Assembly (NCBI GenBank): GCA_903813345.2
Contig: CAIIXF020000004.1
Location: 27,531,985-27,595,984, forward strand
Direction: 5' to 3'
DNA from: Owenia fusiformis
Taxonomy: Eukaryota; Annelida; Polychaeta; Sabellida; Oweniidae
DNA length: 64,000 nucleotides
The translations under genes and the position numbers were made by a program. This document shows positions 54,950 to 64,000 of this stretch, in pieces (positions within the stretch are counted from its first letter, which is position 1; every line of letters begins with the position of its first letter). The notes under the pieces were generated by a model that had not been told where the DNA came from, made no database searches, and saw nothing but the letters and a program-made list of their open reading frames with translations.

Positions 54950-55498
54950 TGGCAATAATATTTCAATGATGTGGAGCATAGATGGGGGCCTGTATTTTCA
55001 AATCATCCAAAATTGACATCTAGCCCATTCATTCAAGCCTACATTAATGAACTCTATAAATGAGGTAAGAATAAGTTAAAATTGTGTTTGGGATTTATTA
55101 TTTTATAGAAATATTTAAACACAGAAGCAAAATTACCCTAAATGAATATCAACATGTTCTTAAAGTATTAATGTATGATGAGGGTTTTAAAATATTTAAA
55201 ATATTGTATATCTCTAAGCTATTTCATAGATTACCATGAATAAGTTATTTCAATAATATGCATTTGTGTTGTTTTCTGTTCATGTTTTTCAAAACAAGCT
55301 GGTTTCTTACCACAGACTGCTAGTTTGGGCAATGATATGTTATCGTTATTGTGACATCATTATATCTTGATGGATTTCTATGCATGTATACGTTATTGGA
55401 AGATAAAAATTCTAGAACATAAAAAACATCAGGGGGAAAGAGAGCACATATACGTTGTATGTAATAAATGCTATGTAGTTATTCTTCTTCTTTATTTC

Positions 55499-56254
55499 CA
55501 GCTGTTTCTCCATGATGTAAAGATGTCTGATGATCAGTATGTCGTTTGCCTGGACACTACCGATGTTGGGAAAGATCAAATATTGAATAGTGACACTGTG
55601 AGGAATGAAAACAATATATCCCATCATAGCTTGAACAACATTGTGAAAAAAATAAAACTGGTTTGCGCATGCAATCTAAATATGTGCTATGCCAAAAGGG
55701 AAAACGTCGTGGCTTGTCAAGAGCAAAAGGAAATTGTATTGAATCATCAACTGGTGATGTCACACAAAAGAAACAAATACTATGTTAACCGATTTTGAAG
55801 TGGGCCGTTTAAGTCAGCATTGAGCAGACTTAAGGCATGTTCCTCTTGTGAGAAGAAGAAGACTAGTAAGGAGAGAATAGAGATCAAAGGTTGGTAAAAT
55901 AACCATGATGATTAGTTAAGCAAAGTTATTGGGATCATAAATATTGTCCGATTAAGGTCTTATGTTTTATTAAATCATTAAGTAAGATATACATTTCTAT
56001 TTTAGGTTGCTCGACTGAACACAAAAACCATTGATGTCAAACCTTTCCTGGGCATTGTGACACCTGACTACTGTGACTTATCAATTAACACAACCGAAAG
56101 TGACAAGACAATAATGACAGATAAACCAACCATGATGTCAAAACATGAAATTGACATGACCAAATATATTGATACAACCATGACATCGGGTCTAATATTT
56201 AAAATAATGTGCTCTCAAGTGGCACAATTGACTGTTATTATTGTTGGGCTTTGA
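55499..56254 (+). CDS. Exon pair upstream of recombinase tail copy 2, function unknown
   Basis: An open frame after a tttccag acceptor (55499) carries HDVKMSDDQYVVCLDTTDVG and YAKRENVVACQEQKEIVLNH, ending at TGA 55796-55798, then in a second frame SRLKACSSCEKKKTSKER up to a possible donor near 55893. A second exon after tattttag (about 56006) has VARLNTKTIDVKPFLGIV and YIDTTMTSGLIFKIMCSQVA. Its last ~40 bp (GTGCTCTCAAGTGGCACAAT) are the same as those directly preceding the LGH tail in copy 1 at 50205. So these exons are likely part of the same recombinase-like gene. Confidence 0.3.
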
Positions 56255-56264
56255 TACTCTGTAG

Positions 56265-56388
56265 ATTTAACAATTTCTAATCAATGTTATATTTTAATGT
56301 TAGTGTTGGGAATCCCAGTTGGTGTACCAGTCTCCTTTGTTTCATTTTGGCATGTTCTTGTTGCTAAAGCACAGGCAGAAGAACTGTA
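56265..56388 (+). repeat. Exon-like segment, also found at 57361-57484
   Basis: Begins TAGATTTAACAATTTCTAAT and ends AGGCAGAAGAACTGTAAGTG. It encodes GIPVGVPVSFVSFWHVLVAK and ends at a consensus donor (gtaagt). The copy at 57361 differs by a frameshift and several bases. Confidence 0.75.
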
Positions 56389-56519
56389 AGTGTAAATTTG
56401 ACAACCTTTTTTTTATTACTTACATATCACTTTTATGTCCCCACTACCTGTGACATAATGTAGTCCTTGAAGAAAGTATATATACATGAAAAAATGTGTG
56501 TTCAATTAGTCTAAATTTT

Positions 56520-56690
56520 CCAGTCTACGGATATGTCAAACAAACAAATGGAATGGTTGACCAATCATTTAGGCCAAACCACAAATGTTCACAAGATTCA
56601 CTATAGAATGACCATTGGTGTAATAAAGAGAGTGGAAATGACAAAGCTGATGTATAATAGAACACAACCTCCTACCAAGATATAGAGGGA
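56520..56690 (+). pseudogene. Tyrosine-recombinase-like C-terminal tail, copy 2
   Basis: The sequence reads MSNKQMEWLTNHLGQTTNVH then KIHYRMTIGVIKRVEMTKLM and ends PPTKI-stop. In this copy LGH has become LGQ, losing the box-II His. It matches copy 1 at 50242-50414 at about 90% and is followed by the satellite array. Confidence 0.45.
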
Positions 56691-56739
56691 AAGCTCTTGA
56701 TGATATTACACTAGAAGGTTAGGGAGCATGACAAAAGAT

Positions 56740-57355
56740 CGAATAAGCCAAAAAAGCTATATATTTGTCGCCAAATAAGCTATATATTATCAGATAGGAA
56801 CGAGGGGAAGTGGGTTATAGGGTAGAAATGGGGAGGATATATCGAATGGCACTATCTAAGCCAAATAAGCTATATATTTGTCGCCAAATAAGCTATATAT
56901 TATCAGATAGGACCGAGGGGAAGTGGGTTATAGGGTAGAAATGGGGAGGATATATCGAATGGCACTATCTAAGCCAAATAAGCTATATATTTGTCGCCAA
57001 ATAAGCTATATATTTGTCGCCAAATAAGCTATATATTATCAGATAGGACCGAGGGGAAGTGGGTTATAGGGTAGAAATGGGGAGGATATATCGAATGGCA
57101 CTATCTAAGCCAAATAAGCTATATATTTGTCGCCAAATAAGCTATATATTATCAGATAGGACCGAGGGGAAGTGGGTTAAAGGGTAGAAATGGGGAGGAT
57201 ATATCGAATGGCACTATCTAAGCCAAATAAGCTATATATTTGTCGCCAAATAAGCTATATATTTGTCGCCAAATAAGCTATATATTATCAGCTAGGACGG
57301 AGGGGAAGTGGGTTATAGGGTAGGGATGGGGAGGATATATCGAATGGCACTATCT
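56740..57355. repeat. Satellite array, five units of about 111-139 bp
   Basis: Units contain GCCAAATAAGCTATATATTT and TCAGATAGGACCGAGGGGAA followed by GGAGGATATATCGAATGGCA; these landmarks recur at about 56827, 56938, 57076, 57187 and 57327. Length differences arise from an extra TTTGTCGCCAAATAAGCTATA sub-repeat in some units. Confidence 0.9.
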
Positions 57356-57360
57356 GCCAT

Positions 57361-57484
57361 TAGATTTAACAATTTCTAATCAATGTTATTTTTTAATTTT
57401 AATGTTGGGAATCTCAGTTGGTGTACCAGGTTTAGTGTTTCATTTTGACATGTTCTTGTTGCTAAAGCACAGGCAGAAGAACTG
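57361..57484 (+). repeat. Second copy of the exon-like segment at 56265
   Basis: TTAGATTTAACAATTTCTAA to GAAGAACTGTAAGTGTA repeats 56264-56388, so the recombinase tail and the satellite lie between two direct copies. Confidence 0.75.
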
Positions 57485-58039
57485 TAAGTGTATACATTAA
57501 TGGATGATATTGCATAATTTTTTTCATTATAAGATATTAATTTTTATTCACATTTTTACTACTGGTTTTAAGTACTCACATTTACATATTTAGCTATACA
57601 GCAGCAATTTATTGCAACTACTATTCAGAAATTATGAGTATGAAAAAAAATTGATATAGGTAAATGCAAACTTAGTGTTCAGAAGCAACAGCGTATATGT
57701 GGGGCCCTCAAAATGGCAACAATCGCCAGAACTAAGCAAGAGGGTCACCATCATTTGGTAGAAGTAGCACTTGCAGCTGATTTCAAAAATTTTGTCTTTG
57801 GGAACACAAAAATTGTGCTGCTTACTTCTGTAAAGTGAAGCTGAAGAAATTAGGTACATAAGTCAAATCTGGAAAATCACACTTCTGTATAAAACAACTT
57901 TTTGTTTCCTTACTAATGCTTATCATCAGATTTGGATTTGCGTTTAGGATGTATGATATAAACTAGACCGCAGCAACGCCAAAGCGTAGCAAATCCCATC
58001 GAACAGCCATGGCTGGCATATTTACAAAAAAGTATATAG

Positions 58040-58590
58040 CAAAAATGGCAGCCATTTTTCAAAATGGCCACCTTCTACCAAAAGTGTCATTAGACAGTGT
58101 GCCATGCTTATAGTATTCACATACCAAATATGAACAAAATCGCTCCACTACTTTTCAAGTTATAGAAAAATATGTTAAAATGGCGGCCATTTTGAAAAAT
58201 GGCCACCTTCTACCAAAAGTGTCATTAGACAGTGTGCCATGCTTATAGTATCCACATACCAAATATGAACAAAATCGCTCCACTACTTTTCGAGTTATAG
58301 CAAAAATCGTAAAATAACGAGTAAAGGCCGCCATTTTTCAAGATGACTGCCATGTGTTTCTTTAATATCTACATTTCTAGCAATATTAATGTCCTATATA
58401 ATTTTTTTACATTTAAAACATATTGCTATTACAGTTTTACATATTACACCTAAATTACTGTAAAATCGGCACTAAAATGGCTGCCATTTTTAAATGAGCG
58501 GCCATTTTGAAAATCGCCTTTCAAGCAGAACTTCTACCCCCATAGGGTATATGTGTACAAAATATGACCAAAATCGGGCCAACGCTATTT
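58040..58590. repeat. Dispersed repeat with about 129 bp internal duplication
   Basis: AAATGGC(A/G)GCCATTTT followed by GGCCACCTTCTACCAAAAGT and CATACCAAATATGAACAAAA occurs twice (58053 and about 58182) and in a shorter form near 58480-58590. It leads into the GACGGACG microsatellite. Confidence 0.8.
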
Positions 58591-58601
58591 GAGTTATTGC
58601 C

Positions 58602-58790
58602 CGGACGGACAGACGGACAAACATACGTACGGATGGACGGACGGACATACGTACGGATGGACGGACATACGTACGGATGGACGGACATACGTACGGATGG
58701 ACGGACGTACGTACGGACGTACGTACGTACGGACGGACGTACGTACGGACGGACGGACGTACGTACGGACGGACGGACAGACGGACGATG
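58602..58790. repeat. GACGGACGTACG-type microsatellite
   Basis: Runs of CGGACGGACATACGTACGGATG grade into (GGACGTACGTAC)n. Six-frame translations give only Thr/Asp/Gly/Arg/Tyr/Val repeats and no gene. Confidence 0.95.
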
Positions 58791-58971
58791 GGATAAATAT
58801 ATGCAACTACACTAGAGTTTTGATCAATGCTTTGTAATCAATAATCATTATTTCTAGTTTCTATGCTTATTTGTGCTTATATTGTTAGCCTTGCATAAAT
58901 AGGTCTTTCTGAACCACCTGTACCTACCATCGAAGCAGCAGAAACATCAGCTGAAGAACATGTAGAAGAGA

Positions 58972-59271
58972 ATGATTTCGACCCTATCAACCAAATCTGC
59001 AAGGAAAGATCAAGATTCTCTGCAAGGCAATGAATTTCTCTCCTCGTGCAGAGATAATCCAGATGAGGATGTGGGTGACCTGCCACCCAAAATGATGCAG
59101 GAACATCATATTATTTGCGATAAGTTGGCTTGGAAAACATCCCAGCTCCTCAAAAATTTCACAACCAACAAAGTAGAAAACTGGTTTTCAATTAGAACCA
59201 AGTTTGATGGTGGAAAAGGGGTAAACAGGTACAGCAAATTACTGCTCTTGGCAACCAATTTGAATTCATAA
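58972..59271 (+). CDS. Transposon-protein fragment with a KFDGGK motif
   Basis: The frame has DDLPPKMMQEHHIICDKLAW-like sequence (VGDLPPKMMQEHHIICDKLA) and NKVENWFSIRTKFDGGKGVN. I recall N..E.....(I/V)..KF(D/N)GGK..N in proteins of invertebrate DNA transposons. It lies directly upstream of the SWIM-family fragment on the same strand and may be part of one element. After GVNRYSK the expected continuation is lost and the frame ends at TAA 59269-59271. Confidence 0.35.
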   Translation: MISTLSTKSARKDQDSLQGNEFLSSCRDNPDEDVGDLPPKMMQEHHIICDKLAWKTSQLLKNFTTNKVENWFSIRTKFDGGKGVNRYSKLLLLATNLNS

Positions 59272-59342
59272 GGCATAAATCAGTAAAGCAATACCATAAT
59301 TGTCATCTACTCTAAAATTGTGGGAGAGTACCATCTCTCAGT

Positions 59343-59585
59343 GTGAGAGATGGTATGAATGCGTTGTATGAGTGTATGCAAGGTTTGCAAAAGAGGGTTG
59401 GATGGCTGAATGTGGCTGCAGCTGATCCTGAACTTCATAGATTCCCCATCCTGACTAAAGATTACCTCAGAACTTTAACGTTTGGTGTTTATAAGCTCAA
59501 AGAAGTTCTGTTATATACTGAGGAAGCCTTCAGTGAGGATGGGGAGTACAACCGAAGACTTCATGCATGTTCCCATCAAAAGTAG
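59343..59585 (+). pseudogene. SWIM-family protein, middle part, copy with lost C-terminus
   Basis: Carries GMNALYECMQGLQKRVGWL, PELHRFPILTKDYLRTLTFG and VYKLKEVLLYTEEAFSEDGE. This is the segment preceding the SWIM finger in the copy at 60.5-61.1 kb. The frame ends at TAG 59583-59585; traces of the next part (AKEYY and EEQLQGWC) lie in other frames up to about 59665. Confidence 0.55.
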
Positions 59586-59665
59586 GTTCATTGGGGCAAA
59601 GGAATATTACCTTTGGATCCAGTATGACTAGGGGGGGGGGAGGAACAGTTACAGGGCTGGTGTTC

Positions 59666-60450
59666 TATAATAGGACATGATAAATTGACTCATTCAAGTT
59701 ACAGTAGTAACATAATGTTGCTGTATTCAATTGGGAATGTTCAGTAATTAACTGATTTATGATGCAATCTAATTTGTGATCCCCAGATTCACATGTAGGT
59801 AAGAAAGAATGAAGAGTCTAAAAAGGGAGGGTTGAACTTATGGTAAATAAAAATGGTGGTGCCAAAAAGAACCTATAATCATCAGACATCCAAGACCCCC
59901 AATCTGTATTCTTCGTTATTTAAGTATGTATATTGTTAACTACAATGTGAGACTTTAATAAAAAATTTGCTAACTACTAACTATTAATTTTCAATGACAC
60001 CAGGAGAAAAAATAATAAACCCGATCGTAATCTCCAATTAAATATTTAAGCAAAATACTTGAAACGGCAGCAGCTCTTTCAATTTAATTGTGATTTAGCA
60101 ACCTTTAAATATACACAGAAACTACTGTGAATCATCATCAATATTTTTCATTTGGAGGTCAAAAACAACTCCCATTTAATGTGTTTTGCTCATTTCAATT
60201 CGTAACAACGTATTTAGAGCTTTGATGCGGAGTGTGTGGCAAAACAAGGAGGAATTATGATCCCAGAATCAAAGTCACCTCACAAGTTCAATTAGGCAGC
60301 ATACTTGCAAGGAGGCAAATGAAAACAGAATGTGCACGAAACTAAGATGGGTGGTTGAGAGCTACCATGGTCGTTTGAAAAAATGGAAAATGTTAAGTGA
60401 TGTCATTTATCAGTCATTTTAACAAGCTGGAAAAAATGATCAAAATTGTA
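59666..60450. other. Non-coding spacer between two SWIM-family copies
   Basis: Includes about 110 bp near 59725-59825 (AGTAATTAACTGATTTATGA) that also occurs at 19678-19770, upstream of family-A copy 2. No gene. Confidence 0.5.
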
Positions 60451-61087
60451 ACATCTCCTTTAAATGCTTTTCGGCCTCCTCTGGCTACCAATGCTCCAGA
60501 TGATGAGAATGCTGCACGAATGATGAGAATGCTGCACGAATCATGATGCTAAGAGTGAGAGATTGTACAAATGCATTGTATGAGTGTGTGCAAGGTTTGT
60601 GAAGGAGGGTAGAATGGATAAATGTGGACCCAGCGGATCCAGAACTTGATGAATTCTCCATCCTTACTGAAGATTACCTCAGGACTATAACGTTTGGGGT
60701 TTATCAACTTAAACAAGCCTAGCTGTATACTGAGGAACACTTCAATGAGGATGGGGACTACAAGCTGTGTGTATTTTGATGCCGAAGACCTAATCAGTGT
60801 TCACATTAAAAGTAGCTTCATTGGGGCAAAGGAGTATTACGTTTGGATCCAGTATGAATGGGGGGAGGAACCAATACAGGGTTGGTATTGAGAATGCAAA
60901 GCAGGACAACGAACAATCTGCTGTTGCGCACATGTTGCTTTCTGTCTTGTGGATTTTGGGTTTAGCTAGTCATGAACGTAAGCTAATGCACAAAACACTA
61001 CAGATTAAATGCATGGACGCAGCTGATGCAGTGCGAATCCTTCCTGATACAGATACCAGTTCGACTGGTGTAAGTGACAGTGAATGA
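60451..61087 (+). pseudogene. SWIM zinc-finger transposon-associated protein, fuller copy, frameshifted
   Basis: In shifting frames: LNAFRPPLATNAPDDENAAR (with a local duplication of 18 bp), PELDEFSILTEDYLRTITFG, VYQLKQA, then DAEDLISVHIKSSFIGAKEY and GWY-stop-ECKAGQRTI-CCAHVA, the SWIM zinc finger (CxC, here with one Cys as a stop, then CxH). The end in a third frame is CMDAADAVRILPDTDTSSTG, an acidic tail. A clear order of N-domain, long linker, SWIM and acidic tail is typical of the dispersed invertebrate SWIM proteins. Stops and frameshifts make it non-functional. Confidence 0.6.
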
Positions 61088-61734
61088 GTGACACTGATTG
61101 TATGGTTGTTCCAAAACACATCCGGTCATGAAGTCATATGTTTATTTACATACTAATAAGTAGGAACCTTTGGTGACAACCTAGTTACAGAAAATGACTT
61201 ACTGTATCTTGTTAAACCATTGTAATCCTATAGTATTAACATATGATGATCTCATGATAATATGTGAACGATGTGTGTCCATTTTGTAAAAGATTTCATA
61301 ATCATAAACATTAGACAGCCGCCTTTTTTGAAAAATGGAAGCGATTTTTGTACATGTTATTTTTTTATGTATTTCCCCAATTGCTAACACCAAACAATAT
61401 TTACCTAGTAAAGCAAACATTTTGAGAAATGATGGATTGTAGTTTTAACAATGTTGACTTGCCTCGTCGCTTTTTAAGATCCTTTGAGAAATATTCTTCT
61501 AATAATGAAGTTGTAAATTAATTGATCCGTCCACCATAAAATGAAATTAGGAAACATCAGCATATAAAAGAACCAAATCCTTCCACTTTGTTCGGTGGGA
61601 TAATAACTAATGATTCGACCCCTAAAACAATGACTTTTTGTAAGCAATTTGCCCAGAAATTATGAGTTAAAAATACTAATCGAGTGGAGCACCAGTGCAG
61701 AAGTTGAACCTCTAGAAAAGTACACTTACATCTG
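61088..61734. other. No gene seen
   Basis: AT-rich spacer. Only short frames on either strand. Confidence 0.4.
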
Positions 61735-62320
61735 ATGTTTAATATAATTCCAAAATTAATTAAGGAAACTTTTTTGCAGACAAAAATGGATTTCTTTAAG
61801 AGAGCTGCTTTCCCAAATGTAGTAAGATGCGTCGATGGGACCCATGTAAATATTCTTAAACCATTAGAGGATGGGCAGGCTTTCTTCAATCGAAAGGGTT
61901 ACCCATTTATCAACATCATGTTAGTTTGCAATAGCAACTTTGAAGTAAATGTGAGTGCACGCTGGCCAGGGTTGTCCCACAACACCATCCTTAGGATGAG
62001 CCCTATTCCAGCGTTGTTTGAAATAGGGGAGCTCTCTGGCAAGGGGTAATGGAGTTCTGAAAAGCAGGTGTAGAGTCCTGCACAAGACGCGGTGTTTACC
62101 GCATCCAGATGTCACAAGATCGTCCAAAACCATTGTTGCCAGTGTAATTGTCCACAATATTGCAGTCCGAAGTAATATCCCAGTTATTGATGACGTTGAC
62201 ATTGTTATTGATAATGACGATGATGAAGTAGACCAACCTCAGGTACTCCAGAATGGAGATGGAAATGGACATAGGGCCAGACTGGCTTTCATTGAACAAG
62301 CATTTGCTCAATGTCGTTAA
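61735..62320 (+). pseudogene. PIF/Harbinger-type nuclease (HARBI1-like), internally deleted
   Basis: The frame at 61735-62049 has FKRAAFPNVVRCVDGTHVNI (first catalytic Asp in DGTH), NRKGYPFINIMLVCNSNF and ARWPGLSHNTIL. In this family the second Asp is in (P)G..HD(A/S); here it is Asn (AAC at 61981-61983). The third block (LLGD.GYPL...) is absent: after GELSGKG the frame stops and resumes with VIVHNIAVRSNIPV and RLAFIEQAFAQCR-stop in another frame. So two catalytic features are lost. The N-terminal third is not present either. Confidence 0.75.
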
Positions 62321-62885
62321 AGAGAGAATCAGATCTAAGTCTGCCCTTATGTACACATCAAATAACTATAAACAGTGTCCTTTCAAATAGTCACATCATT
62401 CTCAGCACTGAAAATATAGTTAATTCATACATTTAAATATCTCATATATGCTCATCCTATGGTCCTGATTCAAGGAGTCTTTCTGTAATAGCAATTGTTA
62501 TATGTTTAAGTGTTTAGGTATTTTGACTGAATGGTATAATATTCGAATATCAGATTGTTTTATTCTCAGATGATTATTATACAGCATAATTATCATTATT
62601 TATGGGAGGCAAACTTTCATGGTATTTAGTTTTAGGGGGGGGGAGGGGGTCAAACTAAAAAATAAATTTGAAAAAACAAGAAAACACAAATCATCTATAC
62701 ATCATTCATTCATTTAGGCATTATGTCTTCCTTATATGGATAGTCAAAACTTGGCTGTGTAATATTGCATCACATTCTTGACTTGACCAATATTCTTGAC
62801 TTCTAGTTTTATATAATTTTTAAGTTGCAGCAAAATGTGAGCGCCAAGCATGTTAAATTAAATGTTTGTTTATGTGTTATTGTAG

Positions 62886-63116
62886 GACCAGATACCGATT
62901 GGGGCAAATGAAGAGATAGTAGAACAAGCATCAAAACCTGACAAGGCTATCAACTGTGGAGCTGTGTTCAACATTCACAAAATACCAAGCAGGGAACAAG
63001 ACTATGAGTATATGGAGAGTACTAATAAACATATCAAGGGTGCAACAAATGAAACTGCGACACAAATAGACTGCGATTCAATACGCTCTGATGAGATGTT
63101 TCACTACACTACATGA
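62886..63116 (+). CDS. Exon-like frame of 76 codons, unrecognised
   Basis: It starts immediately after an acceptor (ttattgtag) and runs open to TGA 63114-63116. The sequence begins DQIPIGANEEIVEQASKPDK and ends RSDEMFHYTT. Acidic, no motif recognised. It might be the last exon of a gene with an upstream part outside recognised sequence. Confidence 0.3.
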   Translation, partial: DQIPIGANEEIVEQASKPDKAINCGAVFNIHKIPSREQDYEYMESTNKHIKGATNETATQIDCDSIRSDEMFHYTT

Positions 63117-63167
63117 TTCTAGACCTACTGCTCCTATAGATGATTCTGCAATAACCAATTGGAAACT

Positions 63168-63379
63168 CAGATCACTGTACGATTGTCAGCAAAGTTAGGG
63201 TAAAAATTCCAAAACCCTCAATTAAGAAAACCTTATGGCATTTCAAAGCAGAAGACTCTGACTTACTGAATCGAAAAATATCAGAAACTAAATGGGATTT
63301 TATTTTGACCAACAATGTCAATGTCTCCCTAAACAAAAAAAATCATTTTATAACGTGGCACAACAGTCCTGTGATGTAA
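63168..63379 (+). pseudogene. LINE endonuclease end and linker fragment
   Basis: The frame starts at SDHCTIVSKVRVKIPKP and continues TLWHFKAEDSDLLNRKISET then KWDFILTNNVNVS. SDH is the terminal catalytic motif of the APE-type endonuclease, and the W..(A/D)....L...I...W....  linker lies between endonuclease and reverse transcriptase in many non-LTR elements. The 3' end runs into the tandem duplication and stops at TAA. Confidence 0.6.
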
Positions 63380-63868
63380 CAAATCCCCAGATGTTGAATA
63401 CTGCTTCTGGGACTCGCAGTTTTTATAGACTAAATGTAAACTGTTGAAGGACATATGGACATTCTTAATCTAACTTTTTTATTTTATAATTCAGATGTGA
63501 CACGGCATCTCGTTTATATGAAAAACTGGTAATAACCATTGAAAATTTCATGGTTTTTCATGTTTTTCCATGGTTATTTCCATGGAATACCAGTACTTAA
63601 AACAAAAAAAATCATTTTATAACGTGGCACAACAGTCCCGTGATGTAACAAATCCCCAGATGTTGAATACTGCTTCTGGGACTCACAGTTTTTATAGACT
63701 AAATGTAAACTGTTGAAGGACATATGGACATTCTTAATTTAACTTTTTTATTTTATAATTCAGATGTGACACGGCATCTCGTTTATATGAAAAACTGGTA
63801 ATAACCATTTAAAATTTCATGGTTTTCCATGGTTATTTCCATGGAATACCAGTACTTACCATGGAATA
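63331..63868. repeat. Tandem duplication with 269 bp period
   Basis: AAACAAAAAAAATCATTTTA at 63331 recurs at 63600; the copies differ by a handful of bases. The second half of each has ATTTCATGGTTTT and palindromic CCATGG-rich sequence, including CCATGGAATACCAGTACTTA, and this continues to 63900 as a hairpin-prone zone. Confidence 0.9.
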
Positions 63869-64000
63869 CTGGTAATTCCCATGGAGAGCATGGGATTTTT
63901 ATTAAGGGTTCTATCAAATTCATAAGGGAAAACAATACAGCTATTGCTGATAGAGGGGCCCTTTTCGGGTGTATTTGTTCCATTTTAAATTATTTTTGTT
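63869..64000. other. Palindromic CCATGG-rich end of window
   Basis: TACCATGGAATACTGGTAAT and the preceding GGAATACCAGTACTTACC are mutually complementary. A MITE cut by the window end is possible. Confidence 0.4.

Noticed and set aside
58564-58837. Open frames of Thr/Asp/Gly/Arg repeats
   Set aside because: They are translations of the GACGGACGTACG microsatellite in all six frames, not genes.

Overview
The window is AT-rich animal nuclear DNA. It has GT-AG intron boundaries, short exon-like reading frames, and LINE, Merlin, mariner/Tc1, Mutator-like, Harbinger-like, Polinton-type, SWIM-zinc-finger and tyrosine-recombinase fragments. That mix, with many palindromic MITEs and GACGGACGTACG-type microsatellites, fits a marine invertebrate (mollusc, cnidarian, hemichordate or similar). 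I cannot place it more finely from sequence alone. I saw no bacterial operon, rRNA, intact tRNA or CRISPR array, and no clearly intact host gene.

Layout. 0-5 kb: a broken exon pair, then a 2.76 kb TA-flanked element with very long inverted arms of repeats and a nested MITE, then a LINE 3' end. 5.7-6.6 kb: a 248 bp tandem array. 10-15 kb: a SWIM-family repeat, a hAT-like MITE and a Merlin transposase split by a 1.5 kb TA-flanked element. 16-21 kb: a mariner helix-turn-helix fragment, a hairpin satellite, a LINE 3' end interrupted by Crypton-like recombinase sequence, and nested repeats. 24-26 kb: an envelope-like retroelement remnant beside a broken mariner. 27-32 kb: a Mutator-like transposase split by an antisense LINE and a 0.94 kb MITE. 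32-33 kb: a second mariner with a visible intron.

34-45 kb: Myb-like and SGNH-like fragments (the latter partly in a 585 bp tandem duplication), a duplicated SWIM zinc finger, a reverse-transcriptase tail, an inverted copy of a repeat also seen at 20.3 kb, a tRNA-derived SINE tail, a 2.7 kb region bounded by an inverted repeat, and a dead Tc1-like transposase. 45-50 kb: a Ser/Thr-rich exon, a kinase-like C-lobe pseudogene and a multi-exon family-B DNA polymerase remnant of Polinton type. 50-58 kb: two copies of a tyrosine-recombinase tail, each followed by the same satellite (one unit or an array), an 8-bp-TSD element rich in subterminal repeats, a second Merlin, and more MITEs. 58-64 kb: a microsatellite, SWIM-family coding fragments, a Harbinger nuclease pseudogene, a LINE endonuclease/linker fragment and a 269 bp tandem duplication.

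The genes do not form a pathway; this is a layered record of transposon insertions, and the nesting gives relative ages. The most unusual observations are a group of TA-flanked elements sharing a GGGTGG(T/G)CC terminus but with unrelated long arms, the recombinase-plus-satellite pairing, the split SGNH domain, and the 1.35 kb element with alternating CCCAGTTGTCCGAAA-type subterminal repeats. All family assignments come from reading motifs by eye and remain to be confirmed by profile searches.
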